Of a stretch of 64,000 nt of DNA, positions 22,391 to 33,980 are shown piece by piece. Each line of letters opens with the position of its first letter. Within the stretch, counting starts at the first letter, position 1. The position numbers and the translations under genes are program-made. Location: assembly GCA_026018925.1 (NCBI GenBank), contig JAKSZU010000006.1, positions 197,023,449 to 197,087,448 on the forward strand. Direction: 5' to 3'. Below the pieces are notes generated by a model. It saw only the letters and a list, made by a program, of their open reading frames with translations. It searched no databases and was not told the DNA's origin. This DNA comes from Tupaia tana (Eukaryota > Chordata > Mammalia > Scandentia > Tupaiidae).

Positions 22391-22787
22391 ATTTCTTGAC
22401 CCTGTTGTGTTTTCTAGTCATCTGATGGATGGTGCATTTCTTCTTAATTCTTTATGTTCAATGCGAGCATTCAGAGGCATGCAGAAGGAGGTGATCTGCA
22501 ATCTCTCTTCTGTTTCATTTTCACTCTTTAATTCAGTGGGGATAGAGGAATTGTCTGATCTACTCATATTCAAATGTTTGAATCCTGTTCACTTGGACCT
22601 ATCTAGACACTTAGTGAGAAGAGACTGAACAGTCAATGAATAAAGATAAAGAAAAAAGGAAAAGAACTAGAGAAGAGTAAAGAGGTAGAAAAAATAAAAT
22701 GAAAAAAGAAAGAAAAAAGTTTTACTAAAAAAATTAGATTTTAACTTTAAAAATAAAAAGAAAAATGAAAACCACATGCCACGTGAA

Positions 22788-23249
22788 AGCAGTATTTCAG
22801 AGCTCAAGTTCGGTATCCATCTCAGGATGGACTGACCCAGCCTGGGTTTTGTGCCTTTCCTAAATGAAATGGGGAAAGGCAGCAATTAGCATAATAAAGG
22901 AGGGCCTTGGAGCCCAGATAATACTTTACCTTAAAAAAATAAATAAATAAAAGTAAAAAGTCACAGGGAGACACAGCGAGACAGATAGAAGTGGAAAGAA
23001 GGAGACAGAAGTAGCCCTACCCCCTAGAAATAAATCTGAAAAATGAAGCCTCAGCAGAAAATCTTCATTTTTGGTCAAGGGAAGCAATCTTTCAGAGCTC
23101 AAGTTCAGTATCCATCTCAGGATGGGCCTGTCCTGGGTTTGTGACTTTCCCCCTAGAAATAAATCTGAAAGAAGTAGTCTCAGCAGAGAATCTTCATTTT
23201 TGGTCAAGGGAAGCAGTATTTCAGAGCTCAAGTTTAATATCCAATTCAG
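22788..23249 (-). repeat. Tandem 5' units (possible promoter monomers)
   Basis: TTCAGAGCTCAAGTT occurs at 22796, 23091 and 23220. CCCCTAGAAATAAATCTGAA occurs at 23021 and 23150. The last two units are offset by exactly 129 bases; the first is separated by a diverged or inserted stretch (22865-23010). They lie at the 5' end of the element, where rodent L1s carry promoter monomers. Confidence 0.75.
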
Positions 23250-23266
23250 GATCTATTTTATGTTTC
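23250..23266. repeat. Right copy of imperfect TSD of the ORF1-only element
   Basis: GATCTATTTTATGTTTC, immediately after the last 5' unit. Confidence 0.6.
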
Positions 23267-23787
23267 AAAATACCCAGTGTTTCTCCATGTGAGAGGACTT
23301 ACATTTTCATCAGACTTGGTCATGTGATTTCCTTTGGCCAAAGGACATGCCCAGAAGGTGACATGCCCAGAAGTTATGAAAGCCACTGTTCCATCGCCTC
23401 TCTCCTATCCATCTGGTACAAGGCTGTCATATCTCAGAATAAGGTTCTTCTTTCACTCTAGGTCCGAAAGTGAAAAGAATGAGGGACAGAGCTACAACTG
23501 AACCACTTCTGACATGTAAGATGAGCAACATGTTAGCTTGTACTCTTGTAAGTCCATGAGACTTGAAGGTCACTTGTTAATGCAGCATAACCCAGCAAAA
23601 GATGACTTGATACACTTTTCTTCACAAAAACTGTCTAATTTAACTCAAACTTTGAACTATACACCTAATAAAAGAATGATCCATCCCCATTTGGGTGGGT
23701 CACCATCGTGTCATTTGTATCCAAGTGCACAGCTTCAGGAAGACACAAATGCAGTCATAAGAGAGAAAGTGGAATTCTCAAGTGCCA
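23267..23787. other. No gene recognised
   Basis: Frames 23141-23461 and 23538-23795 carry no domain. Possibly older repeat sequence, unassigned. Confidence 0.4.
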
Positions 23788-24240
23788 TGATTTGAATATG
23801 TCCCCTAGAAATTCGTGTGTTGGAATGTGATTGTATTGACTGAACTGTAAAAGTGTTGAAAACTTAATTCCTTCATAGTGTCCCTGGATTATACCTAATG
23901 GGCATTTATTTGTTCATGATGATTGCATTATATAGATAATAGTCTCATGAGTAGATTAATGATGTCTCTTAAGACTCAATGAGTACTAGCTCTCATTAGA
24001 AGGGGTTAGTTCTCAGAAGATCTGGTTGTTATAAAAGAGAGATCAGTCAGGAGCTCTCTCTCTCTCTCTCTCTCTATGCACATGCCCACCATCCTCTGTG
24101 TTTCTGTTGTTCATGCTGCAGGCCTAGAACTTTAAACTTTCTGGTCACTAGAGTTGAGTTTGTAAATAGACATCTATTTTCTTTATAAAATCACCCAGGC
24201 TCAGGTATTTCTGGTAGCAATGCAAAAACTCACTAAGACA
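23788..24240 (+). mobile_element. MaLR-type LTR (MST/MLT1-like), solo
   Basis: Begins TGATTTGAATATGTCCCC, has GATCTGGTTGTTATAAAAGAGA and a CT run, then CTTTATAAAATCACCCAGGC and GGTATTTCTGGTAGCAATGCA, and ends ACTAAGACA. This is the order in MaLR LTRs. No internal coding region is attached. Confidence 0.75.
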
Positions 24241-24394
24241 TCAACAATTGCAGACAGTGGATCAACTTCTACATACACTGATTGAAAGATGCTAGAGCCA
24301 ACTTGCCTTAGGGAAACTAAGCACAGATTATTCCTGTAAGCTAGAAGAAGTTTTTTTTCTGAAAAAGAAAATAAATGAACAAAAGAAGCCACTG

Positions 24395-24600
24395 GTGATA
24401 GTACAATACTCTGTGATGCTGGGCCCACACTGAAAGGTCCCAGGGTTGTGTTCTGGGATCTCTCTGCATACTCCAGATGTGAGTGTGTATGCCATCACAG
24501 CACAAAGACGCTGTCAACCTCTCTCTCTCTCTCTCACTTTGGCTCTCTCCTTCTCACAGAATACATAATAAATAAACTCTAAAATAAAAATAAATGAAAA
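24395..24600 (+). mobile_element. Type-C SINE
   Basis: TGCTGGGCCCACACTGAAAGG, CCAGATGTGAGTGTGTATGCC and a CT-rich tract before an (AATAAA) tail. Plus-strand member of the family. Confidence 0.6.
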
Positions 24601-24663
24601 AAAAAGAGCTTTATCTGCTGATTCCTGTTGAAACAGAGTAATCAGAGCTCATCACATAATTCT

Positions 24664-24857
24664 TTTTTTAAAGAATTATTTATTTTTTTAATCTATTCAT
24701 TCATTTATTTTAATTTGACCAGAGAGAGAAACAGAGAGAGAAAGATAGAAAGAGAGGGAAAGTGAGAAGGCAAGCCACCAGGTCTGGGACCTGAACCACA
24801 GTAAGCCATGTGGGAGTGTCCAGCACCTTGACCACCATGCCACCTGCTGGTCCCATC
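24664..24857 (-). mobile_element. Type-D (short) CYN-head SINE
   Basis: Poly(T)/TTTA tail, TTTGACCAGAGAGAGAAAC, GCCACCAGGTCTGGGACC and CACCTGCTGGTCCC. TSD ATCACATAATTCT (24651-24663) against ATCATATAATTCT (24858-24870), 12 of 13. Confidence 0.9.
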
Positions 24858-25104
24858 ATCATATAATTCTAATAGTAATATTTCATAGAGAAATATAGAA
24901 GAAACTTATAAAGACAAAAATAATTTATACAAACTATTTGTTAAGCGTTTGAATTTGTATTTATAAGCTATGTTAAATTCATATTATCCATGTTCTCACT
25001 TAATATTCTTCCCTCCTACCCCCCACTTCCTCCATTCCTGCTCCACTTCCCTTGTCTTTCTTCCAAGATTTACTCATGGCCATCTTTAGAAGATGCAGAG
25101 ATGA

Positions 25105-25364
25105 GGAACCAGCAGTTAGCGTAATGGCTATGTCGCTGCACTCCCACCGCGGTTCGTGTCCCGGACCCGGTGGCTTAAAACTCACGCCGGGCGCGTGTGT
25201 GTGCGTGCCCAAGATCCCGAGAGGAGAATGGAGGAAGAGGGATTGCGGCGTGACCATCCCCCCTGAGGGGTGATTTCTCGCTTTCTGTCTCTATGTCTCT
25301 GTCTGTTTGGCGAGCACACGCGCCCTATAGCGAAAACCTCTCCAAAAAAAGAGAAAAAAAAAAA
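25105..25364 (+). mobile_element. CYN-like tRNA SINE, young, short deletion in head
   Basis: TSD AGAAGATGCAGAGATGA (25088-25104) against AGAAGATACAAAGATGA (25365-25381). The CGTAGTCGAC segment between GACTCCCAC and the box B is missing. The body is CpG-rich. Confidence 0.92.
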
Positions 25365-25381
25365 AGAAGATACAAAGATGA

Positions 25382-26784
25382 TAAATATAACTATAGACAT
25401 AACATACATATCCTTTTATATATATTTGTAAACACATTTTTATATTTTGAAGGCCAGATATAAATTAAACATACACATTTTAAGGAGTTCCATCCATAAC
25501 TCTAAAATATTAAACAAACTTGCTTCATCCAAAACCTCTAAAACTTGAAAAATTCTCTAAAAACTATTTGATACTTAAGTGGTCTTGCCACTTTCTTTTA
25601 AGTATTCCAAAATGTATTCCTACCTCCCCCCAGGGTTGGCTAGCTATGAATAGCTTCGATTCAACTTCATAGGCTTTCCTTGATGCCTGCTAGTTCCATA
25701 AATTCCACTTCATGTACAACTTGCAGTTTAAAAGTACTGATTATCTTACTGATGAGCCTTTCTGCCACGAGCTTTCTATTTCAAGGTTAATTCCAGTTAA
25801 ACACCCCCTCACATCCCTATATTATTGAATTTTAATTGTGGTGTCCATGACCAATTATTACTCCCTATTTTCAGGCAATATTGCCCTCTTCCTAAATGTA
25901 CTTAGTCTTTAAAATGTTCAGTAAAAGGTGCATATGGAAAGCTAGCTTTACCATTTTATCACTCAAGTCATTTTTGGGAACTGAGTATTGATATACATGT
26001 AGACAACTTAGTGTACAGTATCTGAAACACACTTAAAGCAGAAGTAGAAGCAGTTAGATGTACATGCCATGGTATCTGAATTGGCAGATGTTTTCTGGCA
26101 GGAAAACACTGAGGAGTGATACTGAGTTATTCTCAGCAAATATTTTGATTCATTTTTGCAGCTTTGTAATATAGTAAAAGTGTTCTGAATTAGGATTTAG
26201 GAATTTAGGGATTACTAAGAGGATTCTATATATAATATTTTGGAAACCTAACAAAAAATATAAATGGTTGACAATTTCAAGACCATAAATATGATGATAC
26301 TCTTTGTTCTGAATTGCTCTAGTTTAGTGTAAAATGTTTATAATCCAATTGTAGGCATGATAATGCACAGACAGTTGTATATACATAAGCAAGAGATCTG
26401 ATTTCCTATGACTCTATGGTTTAAAACCATCAAAAGACAGGGAGTAATGCAAAATGTGCCACTCCAAAAATACTATAGTCCATGTATTGCTTTAAGTAAA
26501 CAATACATAAAGCATGTAATGATAATAAGTTCTGGGTTTGTCAACCAAGAAACTGGCAAGCTGGTTGTTAAGTTGCCTCATCATAATAATGCTTGCGTGA
26601 GTGCTTGGCTAGGGCATTCCCTTTTCTAGTTCAAACACTAAGGAAAAACAAAACGGAATTACAGAGTTGGCTCTTTTTTTTGAAAGCCAGAAATAAGTCA
26701 TTGCCTTGGGATATATGTACTATAAAAATCATAAGTTAATGAAGTAGAATTAATTGGAACTTTTAGACATCTCATAGTTTATCT
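25382..26784. other. AT-rich, no gene or repeat recognised
   Basis: Single-copy-looking. The frame 26408-26629 (73 codons) has no domain. Confidence 0.45.
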
Positions 26785-26935
26785 CTTTCATTTTAATGAT
26801 ATGCATACTGAAGCCCAAAGAGACAGAGTAACTTGTTCAACATCACAAATGTAGCAATAACAAACATAGAAAGGATTTTGCCCTATTCTGCCAATGCCTA
26901 GACAAGAGTGTTCCTCTTTGCCATGCCACTGGGGA
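26785..26935 (-). mobile_element. MIR SINE fragment
   Basis: CATTTTAATGATATGCATAC, GAAGCCCAAAGAGACAGAGT and ACTTGTTCAACATCACAAAT match the reverse of MIR. Confidence 0.75.
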
Positions 26936-28137
26936 ACCAGACACCATTTCCCAAAACTGAGCTTAGTAATAACTAGCACAAAATATGAATCTTTCAATTA
27001 GGATTCAAAACTCTAGAATATCCCTTTGGAGTTTCCAATCTAGTAGCAACTAAAAATGTGAAGTCCTTCTAGAGAAGTTTAAAGTATATACTTTTCTCTC
27101 CCTGTACTATAGGGAGAAAATATTTACTATTTATGTATCAAGTTACCCAGAGAACTCCATAAATTATTTTCTGTTCAGAATAATCTTGCATTAATTACTC
27201 TCACTCACTCTAAATACTCCTTAAAGAATTATCCATAAGGTACAAAATAGCGAGACACAGCTTTATGGTAACATTTTCTCTAAATCAGAGGTGCTAACCT
27301 CATTTGGCTTTTCTTTTCATCAGTTTTAGAACATTCATATTCCCATGATAAAATCTGCATTATACTAGAACTATGCTTAAGTATATATATCATGTGACTA
27401 TAAATTACAAAACTGAGCTTTGTAAATACCCTTAGAAAATTGAGATGTACTAAATATGCTGTTGGGTCAAGTGGCCATCTCAAGAGACCACAAACTCAAT
27501 GCTGCCACACTTTCATGCAGCTTTTGCTGTTCATGTACTGTTTGCTTTTCAGAAATTGCCTTCGGAGTAATGAATTTGTATAACTAAATTTAATCTTATT
27601 AATATTGTCCCATCCTGTGTTTCATAAAAAACCTTATTGCTTTTTTCAACCACCCACATTTTTCTTTAGACTCAGTTCCTGAATATTTCTTCCTATTAAA
27701 AAAAGTAAAATATGGCGTAAAAAAGGGCAATGATCTCTTACCAATGATTATTACTTAGAAAAAATATTAATCAAGGTCTTCAAATCATCCCAAAGAAAAT
27801 TTGATTAGCTATGGCAATAACATTAGTATATGCATATGGCCTTCCGATCTTTACACAGGAAGAAACTGCTTTCATCAGTCATGTTCTCACATATTTCTTA
27901 TACATCAGTCTTTTTTATTCAAATAACCCACCTCTTAAAGCTTATGCTTCCAAAAGTGTATCTCAAAATTTCCTATAGAATCGTGTAAAACCAAAGCAGA
28001 AAGAAGCTCTGACAAATGTCCTAAACTTTTACTTCTCTTACTCTTTATGCAAAAATAAGCAGAAACATTTCAGTCATAATTCTTTTCATCTTCTCAATGG
28101 CAACAAGTGATTATCTATAATTTATTCTCAGTAAAAT
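26936..28137. other. AT-rich, no gene recognised
   Basis: No young SINE enters this stretch, which with 25382-26784 makes the longest repeat-poor interval of the window. No exon-like signal seen. Confidence 0.45.
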
Positions 28138-28250
28138 GCTTCTTTTTATTCTTATTTTTAATTGACATATGATAATTGTACGTACTTCAGGGATACAATA
28201 TGATTTTGCAATACATGAATATAAAATATAATGATCAAATCAGGGTTCTT
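28138..28250 (-). mobile_element. L1 3' UTR fragment
   Basis: TTTTTAATTGACATATGATAAT then TATAATGATCAAATCAGGGT is the reverse of an old L1 3' region. Confidence 0.7.
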
Positions 28251-28384
28251 CAATTGTTCCAACACAGCCTTCCTAGCTAACCTGCTCTGGGGCCCTTGAG
28301 GGTATTTGGAAAGGACAGGTCCTTCTTTCCCATTTTCATCGCTAAGTTAGGGCCACCTTCCCTTTTCCAAATACCCAGACTCTT

Positions 28385-28500
28385 GCTCATCTATAAAATG
28401 GAAATTCTGGTGCTTACGTTATAGTTATATGTCATAGAATTATCTGAACAGTGCCTGGCACATGGTGGACACTCAGTCATTACAAATGACTATCATTTAT
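28385..28500 (+). mobile_element. MIR SINE fragment
   Basis: CATCTATAAAATGGAAATTC and CAGTGCCTGGCACATGGTGG, the MIR core and 3' half. Confidence 0.8.
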
Positions 28501-28750
28501 TGAGATGGTTTTGTTTCCAAATGCCTAGTTAGAGGCATACCAATTTCCCTTAAAATTCTGCCTGTGGATTCCTACTTTACCAAGTGAAATCAAATTTCAA
28601 CTAGCTATTTAATAATGGTGTCTTCTCTCACTGATTAGCACAATCATTAGTTGATCATACACATAAATAAATATGTAATTTTGATTGTAATGGTAAATTT
28701 TACATCATTAGATACACATGAAAATTTCTTAAATATAATAAATAAAATGC

Positions 28751-28840
28751 AGGGCTAGTAGGTGGTGTGGTGGTTAAGGCACTAGACTTCCATATAGCCA
28801 ACTGCGGTTTGAGCCCCAGATCTGGTGACTTGCTTTCTCA

Positions 28841-28889
<49 letters not shown>

Positions 28890-28945
28890 ACTCTCTCGTA
28901 TATGTCCTATAGCAGATTTAAAATAATAAATTAAATTAAATAAAT
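28751..28945 (+). mobile_element. Type-D (short) CYN-head SINE
   Basis: GCTAGTAGGTGGTGTGGTGG head, GCGGTTTGAGCCCCAG box B, GACTTGCTTTCTCACTTTC, then a pure CT array (28844-28887) and an AAATTAAAT tail. Confidence 0.88.
28844..28887. repeat. (CT)n microsatellite
   Basis: About twenty CT units inside the SINE pyrimidine tract. Confidence 0.95.
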
Positions 28946-30544
28946 AATTCTTTTAAAAAATGGAAATGCAACATCATGAAAACAAATGTATAGCCCTCAC
29001 TCATCTCTACTACACACACATTCTATTCATTCTTTGGTGTTCGCCAAGATAATTCACATCTTCAGAGAAAAGACAGGACCGAAACCAGAAGTCATGATGA
29101 CCCATTCTGCCTAACTCCTAAGCAATGGTTACCAAGCTAAATTCCATGCTCTATGGCAGTAAGAAGGATCGTCACTCTGCCTGGTAGCCAGAGTCAGGGC
29201 AGCAACTGGTGGCCTTGGCAAACACTGGGAAACCAATAGTAGGTAGTTCTGGAGCTGTCATGGAAGAAGCAGGTCTATTTAAGGTATGTGGCTTAGGTTA
29301 AGATGCCTCATTCTTCTGTAAATGAAAGGGCAGGAATTTTTTCCAATTCTCTTGGTAGCTTTTTTCACACTTTCTCAGCTCAAAAGTCTGAATCTTATTC
29401 CAGATATTTTTAATTTGTGGCACAAATCACCAAAAGGACAACAGGAATTCAGGTCCCAGAATTAATGCTAAATTACAACAATCTCCAAACTTTCTACTCT
29501 ACTGTAGCCAGATTTTGAAAGGAAGTAGAACTTCAGAAGGGACCCATATTCTTTTTTTTTTTTTTTTTTTTTTTTTTTTGCATCACCAGGAAAACAGCTT
29601 GTCTGTAATCCTTCAATAAAGAAAAAGTCTCACAGATTAATTTCCCTTAGGCAAGTACCATTACTGGTATTTCAACTCCATAAGCAATTCAACTGCAATA
29701 ACTAAATTAAAATAATAACTGTAATATTATAATAACAACATTGCATTATCAATGCCTTTCTTTCATACAGTACTTTAAAAGGGCTTTGTTATATATGAGA
29801 TCTAAAACTTCCCATCTCTATCCTTATTTCCCACAAACTCTAACAAGAAATTACTTTCAATAACTCTGAGAAATGTCCAGTGGGATTATTTTGAAGGACA
29901 TAATTGTAGCTACTGGGAAAGAGACTCTGTGTAATTGAAACTAAATTAGGATAAAATTGTTTTTAGGAGATTGATAATTGTAGCTTGTGCTTTAAAATAA
30001 CCAAATTTACGCCAGTAACCTCACCCAGACCAAGGGTGGATGCATTCCTATATATCTGCCAGAGAGATTTAGTGTATCTTGGAGTGTGGCCAACCAAGTG
30101 TTTTTCCTCCCACACTGGCACACAATTGTATTTATCTAAGGCTGTTTATGTATTTGCACATGACAACACAAGTGCTGAGAATGTCTACTGAGGAAATTAA
30201 CCTGTATGCTATCATTGAAAATGTTGCATCCTCCCACTGAGAAGAGTCTTCCTGACTGCTTTCCTATCTAAATTGCTTTATTCTTTCATTGCTTGCTTTT
30301 AATGCAATCCAGACTAGACTGCTTGTGTTCACTGAAAAGCACATTTCTCTTTTCTTCTCAGGTACAGAACTAAGAATATATTTCTCATCCTCTTTTGCAG
30401 TTGGGACATGCCTATGTCTAAGATCTTGCCAACAGAAAGTGGGTAAGAGTGATGGGTACCATTTTTATTTCAGAGCCTTAAGAATCTTCCACATGAGCCT
30501 TTCTTTCTTTCCCTAAAAGAATGGGGAAGATTGAAAACACAGAG
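28946..30544. other. No gene recognised
   Basis: AT-rich. Frames 29985-30191 and 30289-30516 have no domain. A 28-base T run lies at 29552-29579 without an obvious attached element. Confidence 0.45.
29552..29579. repeat. Poly(T) tract
   Basis: Twenty-eight T residues; followed by GCATCACCAGG, which is not a recognised SINE or L1 end. Confidence 0.95.
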
Positions 30545-30735
30545 CAATGGGACCGCATGGTAATGAAACTAACTTTACATGGGAAAAGTCCTGGGGTCTC
30601 TCTGAGTAGACTGAACATGTGCACTTGTCCATGATCCTGGATGACTGAGATGGGATGGATCACAGTGAGGGGCCCTGTTGGCTGCCTATTTCTCTATCTC
30701 TTGATCATGGTATAAATAAATAAGTAAATACACTT
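30545..30735 (+). mobile_element. Type-C SINE
   Basis: TTTACATGGGAAAAGTCCTGGG, TGATCCTGGATGACTGAGATG, GGGATGGATCACAG and an (AATA)n tail at 30710-30735. Confidence 0.6.
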
Positions 30736-30947
30736 TAAAGAAGAAAAAGACAATGCAGAGAGAGTGGCAGTGCCATGAGTGAAGGGCCTGAGACTCTGAA
30801 TGACTTTGTGTAGCAGACTGTCATTGAACATGGTGATTCTACATTTAACTTTAATGTGAGCAAGACATAAGTCTTATTGTGTTAAGACATTTAAGTTTGG
30901 CGTTTTATCTGTTACAGTCACTAGCATTATTTACTTTATCAAATATA

Positions 30948-31018
30948 CTGAGTTCTCAGAAAAGTCATGAAGAATTGTTTGCATAGAAAAATACATCATG
31001 ACTTTTTCAACAACCCAA
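30948..31018. mobile_element. Palindromic mariner-like MITE, family B (copy 1)
   Basis: Right arm ATCATGACTTTTTCAACAACC, left arm AGAAAAGTCATGAAG, central TTTGCATAGAAAAATA. TA at 30946-30947 and 31019-31020. The left terminus is more diverged than in the other two copies. Confidence 0.75.
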
Positions 31019-31020
31019 TA

Positions 31021-32057
31021 CTTATTTTTCTCACTTGCTTCAATCCCTTTACCACTATACTCATCTCACCTTTTCTTCCTTTTATTTATTCTGCAAAGGG
31101 TTATTATGTGCCTGACACATGTGCTATGAACAGAGCAGAGGGCATTATTAATTGTGTTCAAAGGTACCCGAATGAACAACCCAACCATCTTACAATTTGG
31201 CAAGCTCAATAATTTAGATCTACTAATTCTTTAAGAGAAGGATTATCAGACTACAAATTTGGCCTGTTTTTTTATAAGGTGGTATGGGAATATAGAATGT
31301 AAATTCATTTTCATCTCATCTATGACAGCTTTACACTACACTGACTCACAAAATCTAAAATATTAACTATCTCATCCTTTACAGAAAAAGTTTGTTGACT
31401 CCAGCTCTTAAAGATTTTGGAAAAGATTCTCAAAGGAGATTACACATGATATAGATTTTGGTAGATTATTTTTTTTTACAAGTTTAAAACCAAAAGCAGT
31501 GGATCTTTGTGCAAGACTGTAAAGATGCATTTGAAAGAAACTGATGGCTAGAGAGGAGCATCCATGGTCTAGTTTACAATTAAAATAGAAAAAGGGGAGG
31601 GTGGGAGGTAACTTGCCTAGTTTACAGGAATGATGTTTCTGGCAAACACAGTTGTTTAAAAGGAGAAGGAGACATTCCAAGGAGGGGGAATAAAATGATG
31701 GAAATTCAAAGATTCATCAGAGAGTACAGAGAAAATACAGAGAAGTCAATGATCCTCCCCCTCATCTTACTAAACTCTACTGAGAGTGGACAACTGGAAG
31801 AACAATACAGAGATGTTTTAAAACAAGCAAAATGGATGAACTCAGACCCTTAATCCTATCTGGGTGACAGCTTTTAATTAACAATATAAATATCATCAAG
31901 TTCAACTATACATAAATGTGCTATATGTCTTCATCCTTCATTTCATGGCATAGATCAATAGGATGTCCTGGAGAATGAAATGATGAGAGGGAGTGTGGTT
32001 CTGGGATGGATTTCACCCATCAGCTCTGTAAAAATCCTTCAGAGTAAGCTGTGGGTT
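31021..32057. other. No gene recognised; possible L2 remnant
   Basis: 31075-31140 (TTATTATGTGCCTGACACAT) looks like reversed L2 3' end. Frames 30967-31212 and 31408-31680 are not gene-like. Confidence 0.4.
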
Positions 32058-32268
32058 CAAGTGATGGCATAGGAGTAATGTGACTGAACATACACATAGG
32101 AAATGTAGGTTTGTGTCCCAGAACCTCCTCTGAACATGCTAAGCACATATATGAGTGTCCATGAGCTGGACTGCCTGAGACTGGTGTGAATAATGGTATG
32201 AAAACACTGTTAAAGTTTTCTGTGTCTCTGTCTCTCTCTCTCTCTCATGGAAGAAATAGATAAGTAAG
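32058..32268 (+). mobile_element. Type-C SINE
   Basis: GATGGCATAGGAGTAATGTGAC head (box A-like TGGCATAGGAG), ACACATAGGAAATGTAGG, GAGCTGGACTGCCTGAGACTG, CT tract and CATGGAAGAAATAGATAAG 3' end. Confidence 0.75.
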
Positions 32269-32575
32269 GTTTTTTTTTTATTTTGTAAGCTATAATTACA
32301 AAAAAGAAAAATATAAAGATTCTAATAACAACAAGAAAAAAAGTACAGAGCTAATAATGTTCCTTATCTTGGTCTGCTTAGACTGACATAACAAAAACCA
32401 TAGATTGAGGGGCAGAAACAAAAGCCGTTTATTTTCTCACCATTATAGAGGCTGAACATCCAAGCTCAAGTACCAGCATGATTGGTCTATGGTGAGGGCT
32501 CCTTTCCTGAGTTACAAACAAGTACCTTTTCACTATACACCACAGCAGGGAAAGAGGAAAGTCTGCTGTTCTTTC

Positions 32576-32728
32576 CCCTTTTTTCTTTTTTCAAGATTTT
32601 TTTCCATAGGACATATATACTTGTGAGAAAGAGAGACAGAAAGAGAGGGAAAATGATAAGTCACCCCCTGTGGAGATGGTCACTCCATAATCCTTTCTTC
32701 TCTATTCTTCTCTTAGGATTTTGTGCAT

Positions 32729-32766
<38 letters not shown>

Positions 32767-32866
32767 ATAGTGTGTTTTTCAAACTGCTGTTTTTGGGACT
32801 CAACTGTGGACTCAATCAGCCATGTGGGATCCCATGCCTTAATTACTGTTCCACCTGCTGGTCCTC
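32576..32866 (-). mobile_element. CYN-like tRNA SINE, older, nested in MLT1
   Basis: T-rich tail, AGGACATATATACTTGTGAG, ATGATAAGTCACCCCCTGTGG, an AC array, GACTCAACTGTGGACTC and CCACCTGCTGGTCC. Confidence 0.85.
32730..32761. repeat. (AC)n microsatellite
   Basis: Uninterrupted AC array inside the SINE middle. Confidence 0.95.
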
Positions 32867-33059
32867 TTCCTCTTCTTATAAGGGTGTTGATCTCATCAAG
32901 GGGCCCCACCCTCATGCCCTGATCTAAACTTAATTACTTCCTAAAGGCCCCACCAAGGAATGCCATCATGTTGGGGTCTACAGTATCAACCTATGAATTT
33001 GGGGGCAAATAATTCAGTCCAAATTAATCTTCAAAAGATAAATACAAATTCTTAATAAA

Positions 33060-33530
33060 CATAAAAATGTTTATTCATCACTTATTCATTCAGCATATCC
33101 TTTAAGTACCTATTATGTGGCAGCATTCTTCTTGATTTGAAAATGCAACAGCAGACAGGACAGGTTTCTTTTCTCACAGAGTTACATTTTTAGTGGTAGG
33201 AGAACAAACAGTAAGCAGACAAATAACTTAGCAAGATGATTTTAAATTCTTATAAGTGATATAAAGACAGAGACTAGGTCCCTATAGAAATTCAGGAAAG
33301 ACCTTATGAGAAGGTGGCATGTGAAGCCACACTAGAATCTTAATGAGGATTCGGCTATGCTCAGATTTTGGGGTAGGGCATTCTAAGCAAAGAGAAAGTA
33401 AAATTTTCAAAGCAAAACAAAGTTTGGAGCATTTGAGAAACTGAAAGAACGTCCATGTGTCCTAACCACTGAGAGGTTAGGGAATATTGGACAATGAGGA
33501 GCTTAGAGAGGTAGTGAGGGAAAAATCCAG
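33060..33530 (-). mobile_element. L2 LINE fragment
   Basis: TTATTCATTCAGCATATCC, AAGTACCTATTATGTGGCAG, GGTAGGGCATTCTAAGCAAAG and GTTTGGAGCATTTGAGAAAC follow reversed L2 order over 450 bases. Confidence 0.8.
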
Positions 33531-33639
33531 AGAAGTTTGTGGATATTAATGTAACGCTCAGCTTCAGTAGTCATAAAAAGAAATATTCAAAGAAATCAAC
33601 ATTTCAAACTATCAAATTTACGTTAGAATAATTTTTTAA

Positions 33640-33830
33640 CTGGCTTTAGTTTTAGGAAAACTATCTTTTCCAGTGCTGGTCAAGGTGTAATTGGTACAAA
33701 TCTTGTAGCAGGCATGTTGGTCATATATTCATCAATACTCTAGAATGTGCATGACCTTGACCTTGCAATCCTGTTCAAAGAAATCATTCTAAGGAAATCA
33801 TAAGTGAGTCTCTTCATTCAGTGATGTTCT
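33640..33830 (+). mobile_element. Possible old L1 ORF2 fragment
   Basis: GCAATCCTGTTCAAAGAAATC and CTAAGGAAATCATAAG resemble the segment upstream of the L1 ORF2 C-terminus. Confidence 0.35.
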
Positions 33831-33980
33831 TTGTGATGTTTTCTATTGTATGTTTTGTAATAATTTCTTTTAGTTAAAAACAAACTTCCCAAAGAATAGA
33901 CTCTTGTCATCATTTTGAAGCCTTGAAACCTGCTGAAAATAGTTCCATAAGGACTAAGAAAGTATAACAAATTTTGAAGA

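Larger units (their letters stand above)
20269..23249 (-). mobile_element. Full-length ORF1-only (half-L1, HAL1-like) retrotransposon
   Basis: A 2,981 bp minus-strand element. From its 5' end (high coordinates) it has tandem 129-bp units, a polypyrimidine segment (minus strand of 22640-22780), an L1-type ORF1 (22390 to about 21430), then about 1.1 kb of non-coding 3' tail with an internal duplication and a TG array, ending in an A tail (T run at 20272-20287). No reverse transcriptase frame is present. Imperfect 16-17 bp direct repeats bound it. HAL1 elements of mammals have this layout; they are thought to be mobilised by L1 ORF2 protein in trans. An L1 with a large internal ORF2 deletion is the alternative. 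Confidence 0.7.
32371..33030 (-). mobile_element. MLT1-type MaLR LTR, split by a SINE
   Basis: Left part GGTCTGCTTAGACTGACATAAC, TATTTTCTCACCATTATAGAGG, TGGTGAGGGCTCCTTTCCTG; right part CTTCTTATAAGGGTGTTGATC, GGCCCCACCCTCATGCCCTG, AAAGGCCCCACCAAGG, TGAATTTGGGGGCAAAT. This is the standard reversed MLT1A-like order. Confidence 0.85.

Noticed and set aside
23788..24240. Coding potential of the MaLR LTR
   Set aside because: Solo LTR; no viral protein-like frame within or next to it.
32482..32922. 146-codon open frame with poly-His/Thr stretch
   Set aside because: Composed of an MLT1 LTR, a SINE and its AC microsatellite.
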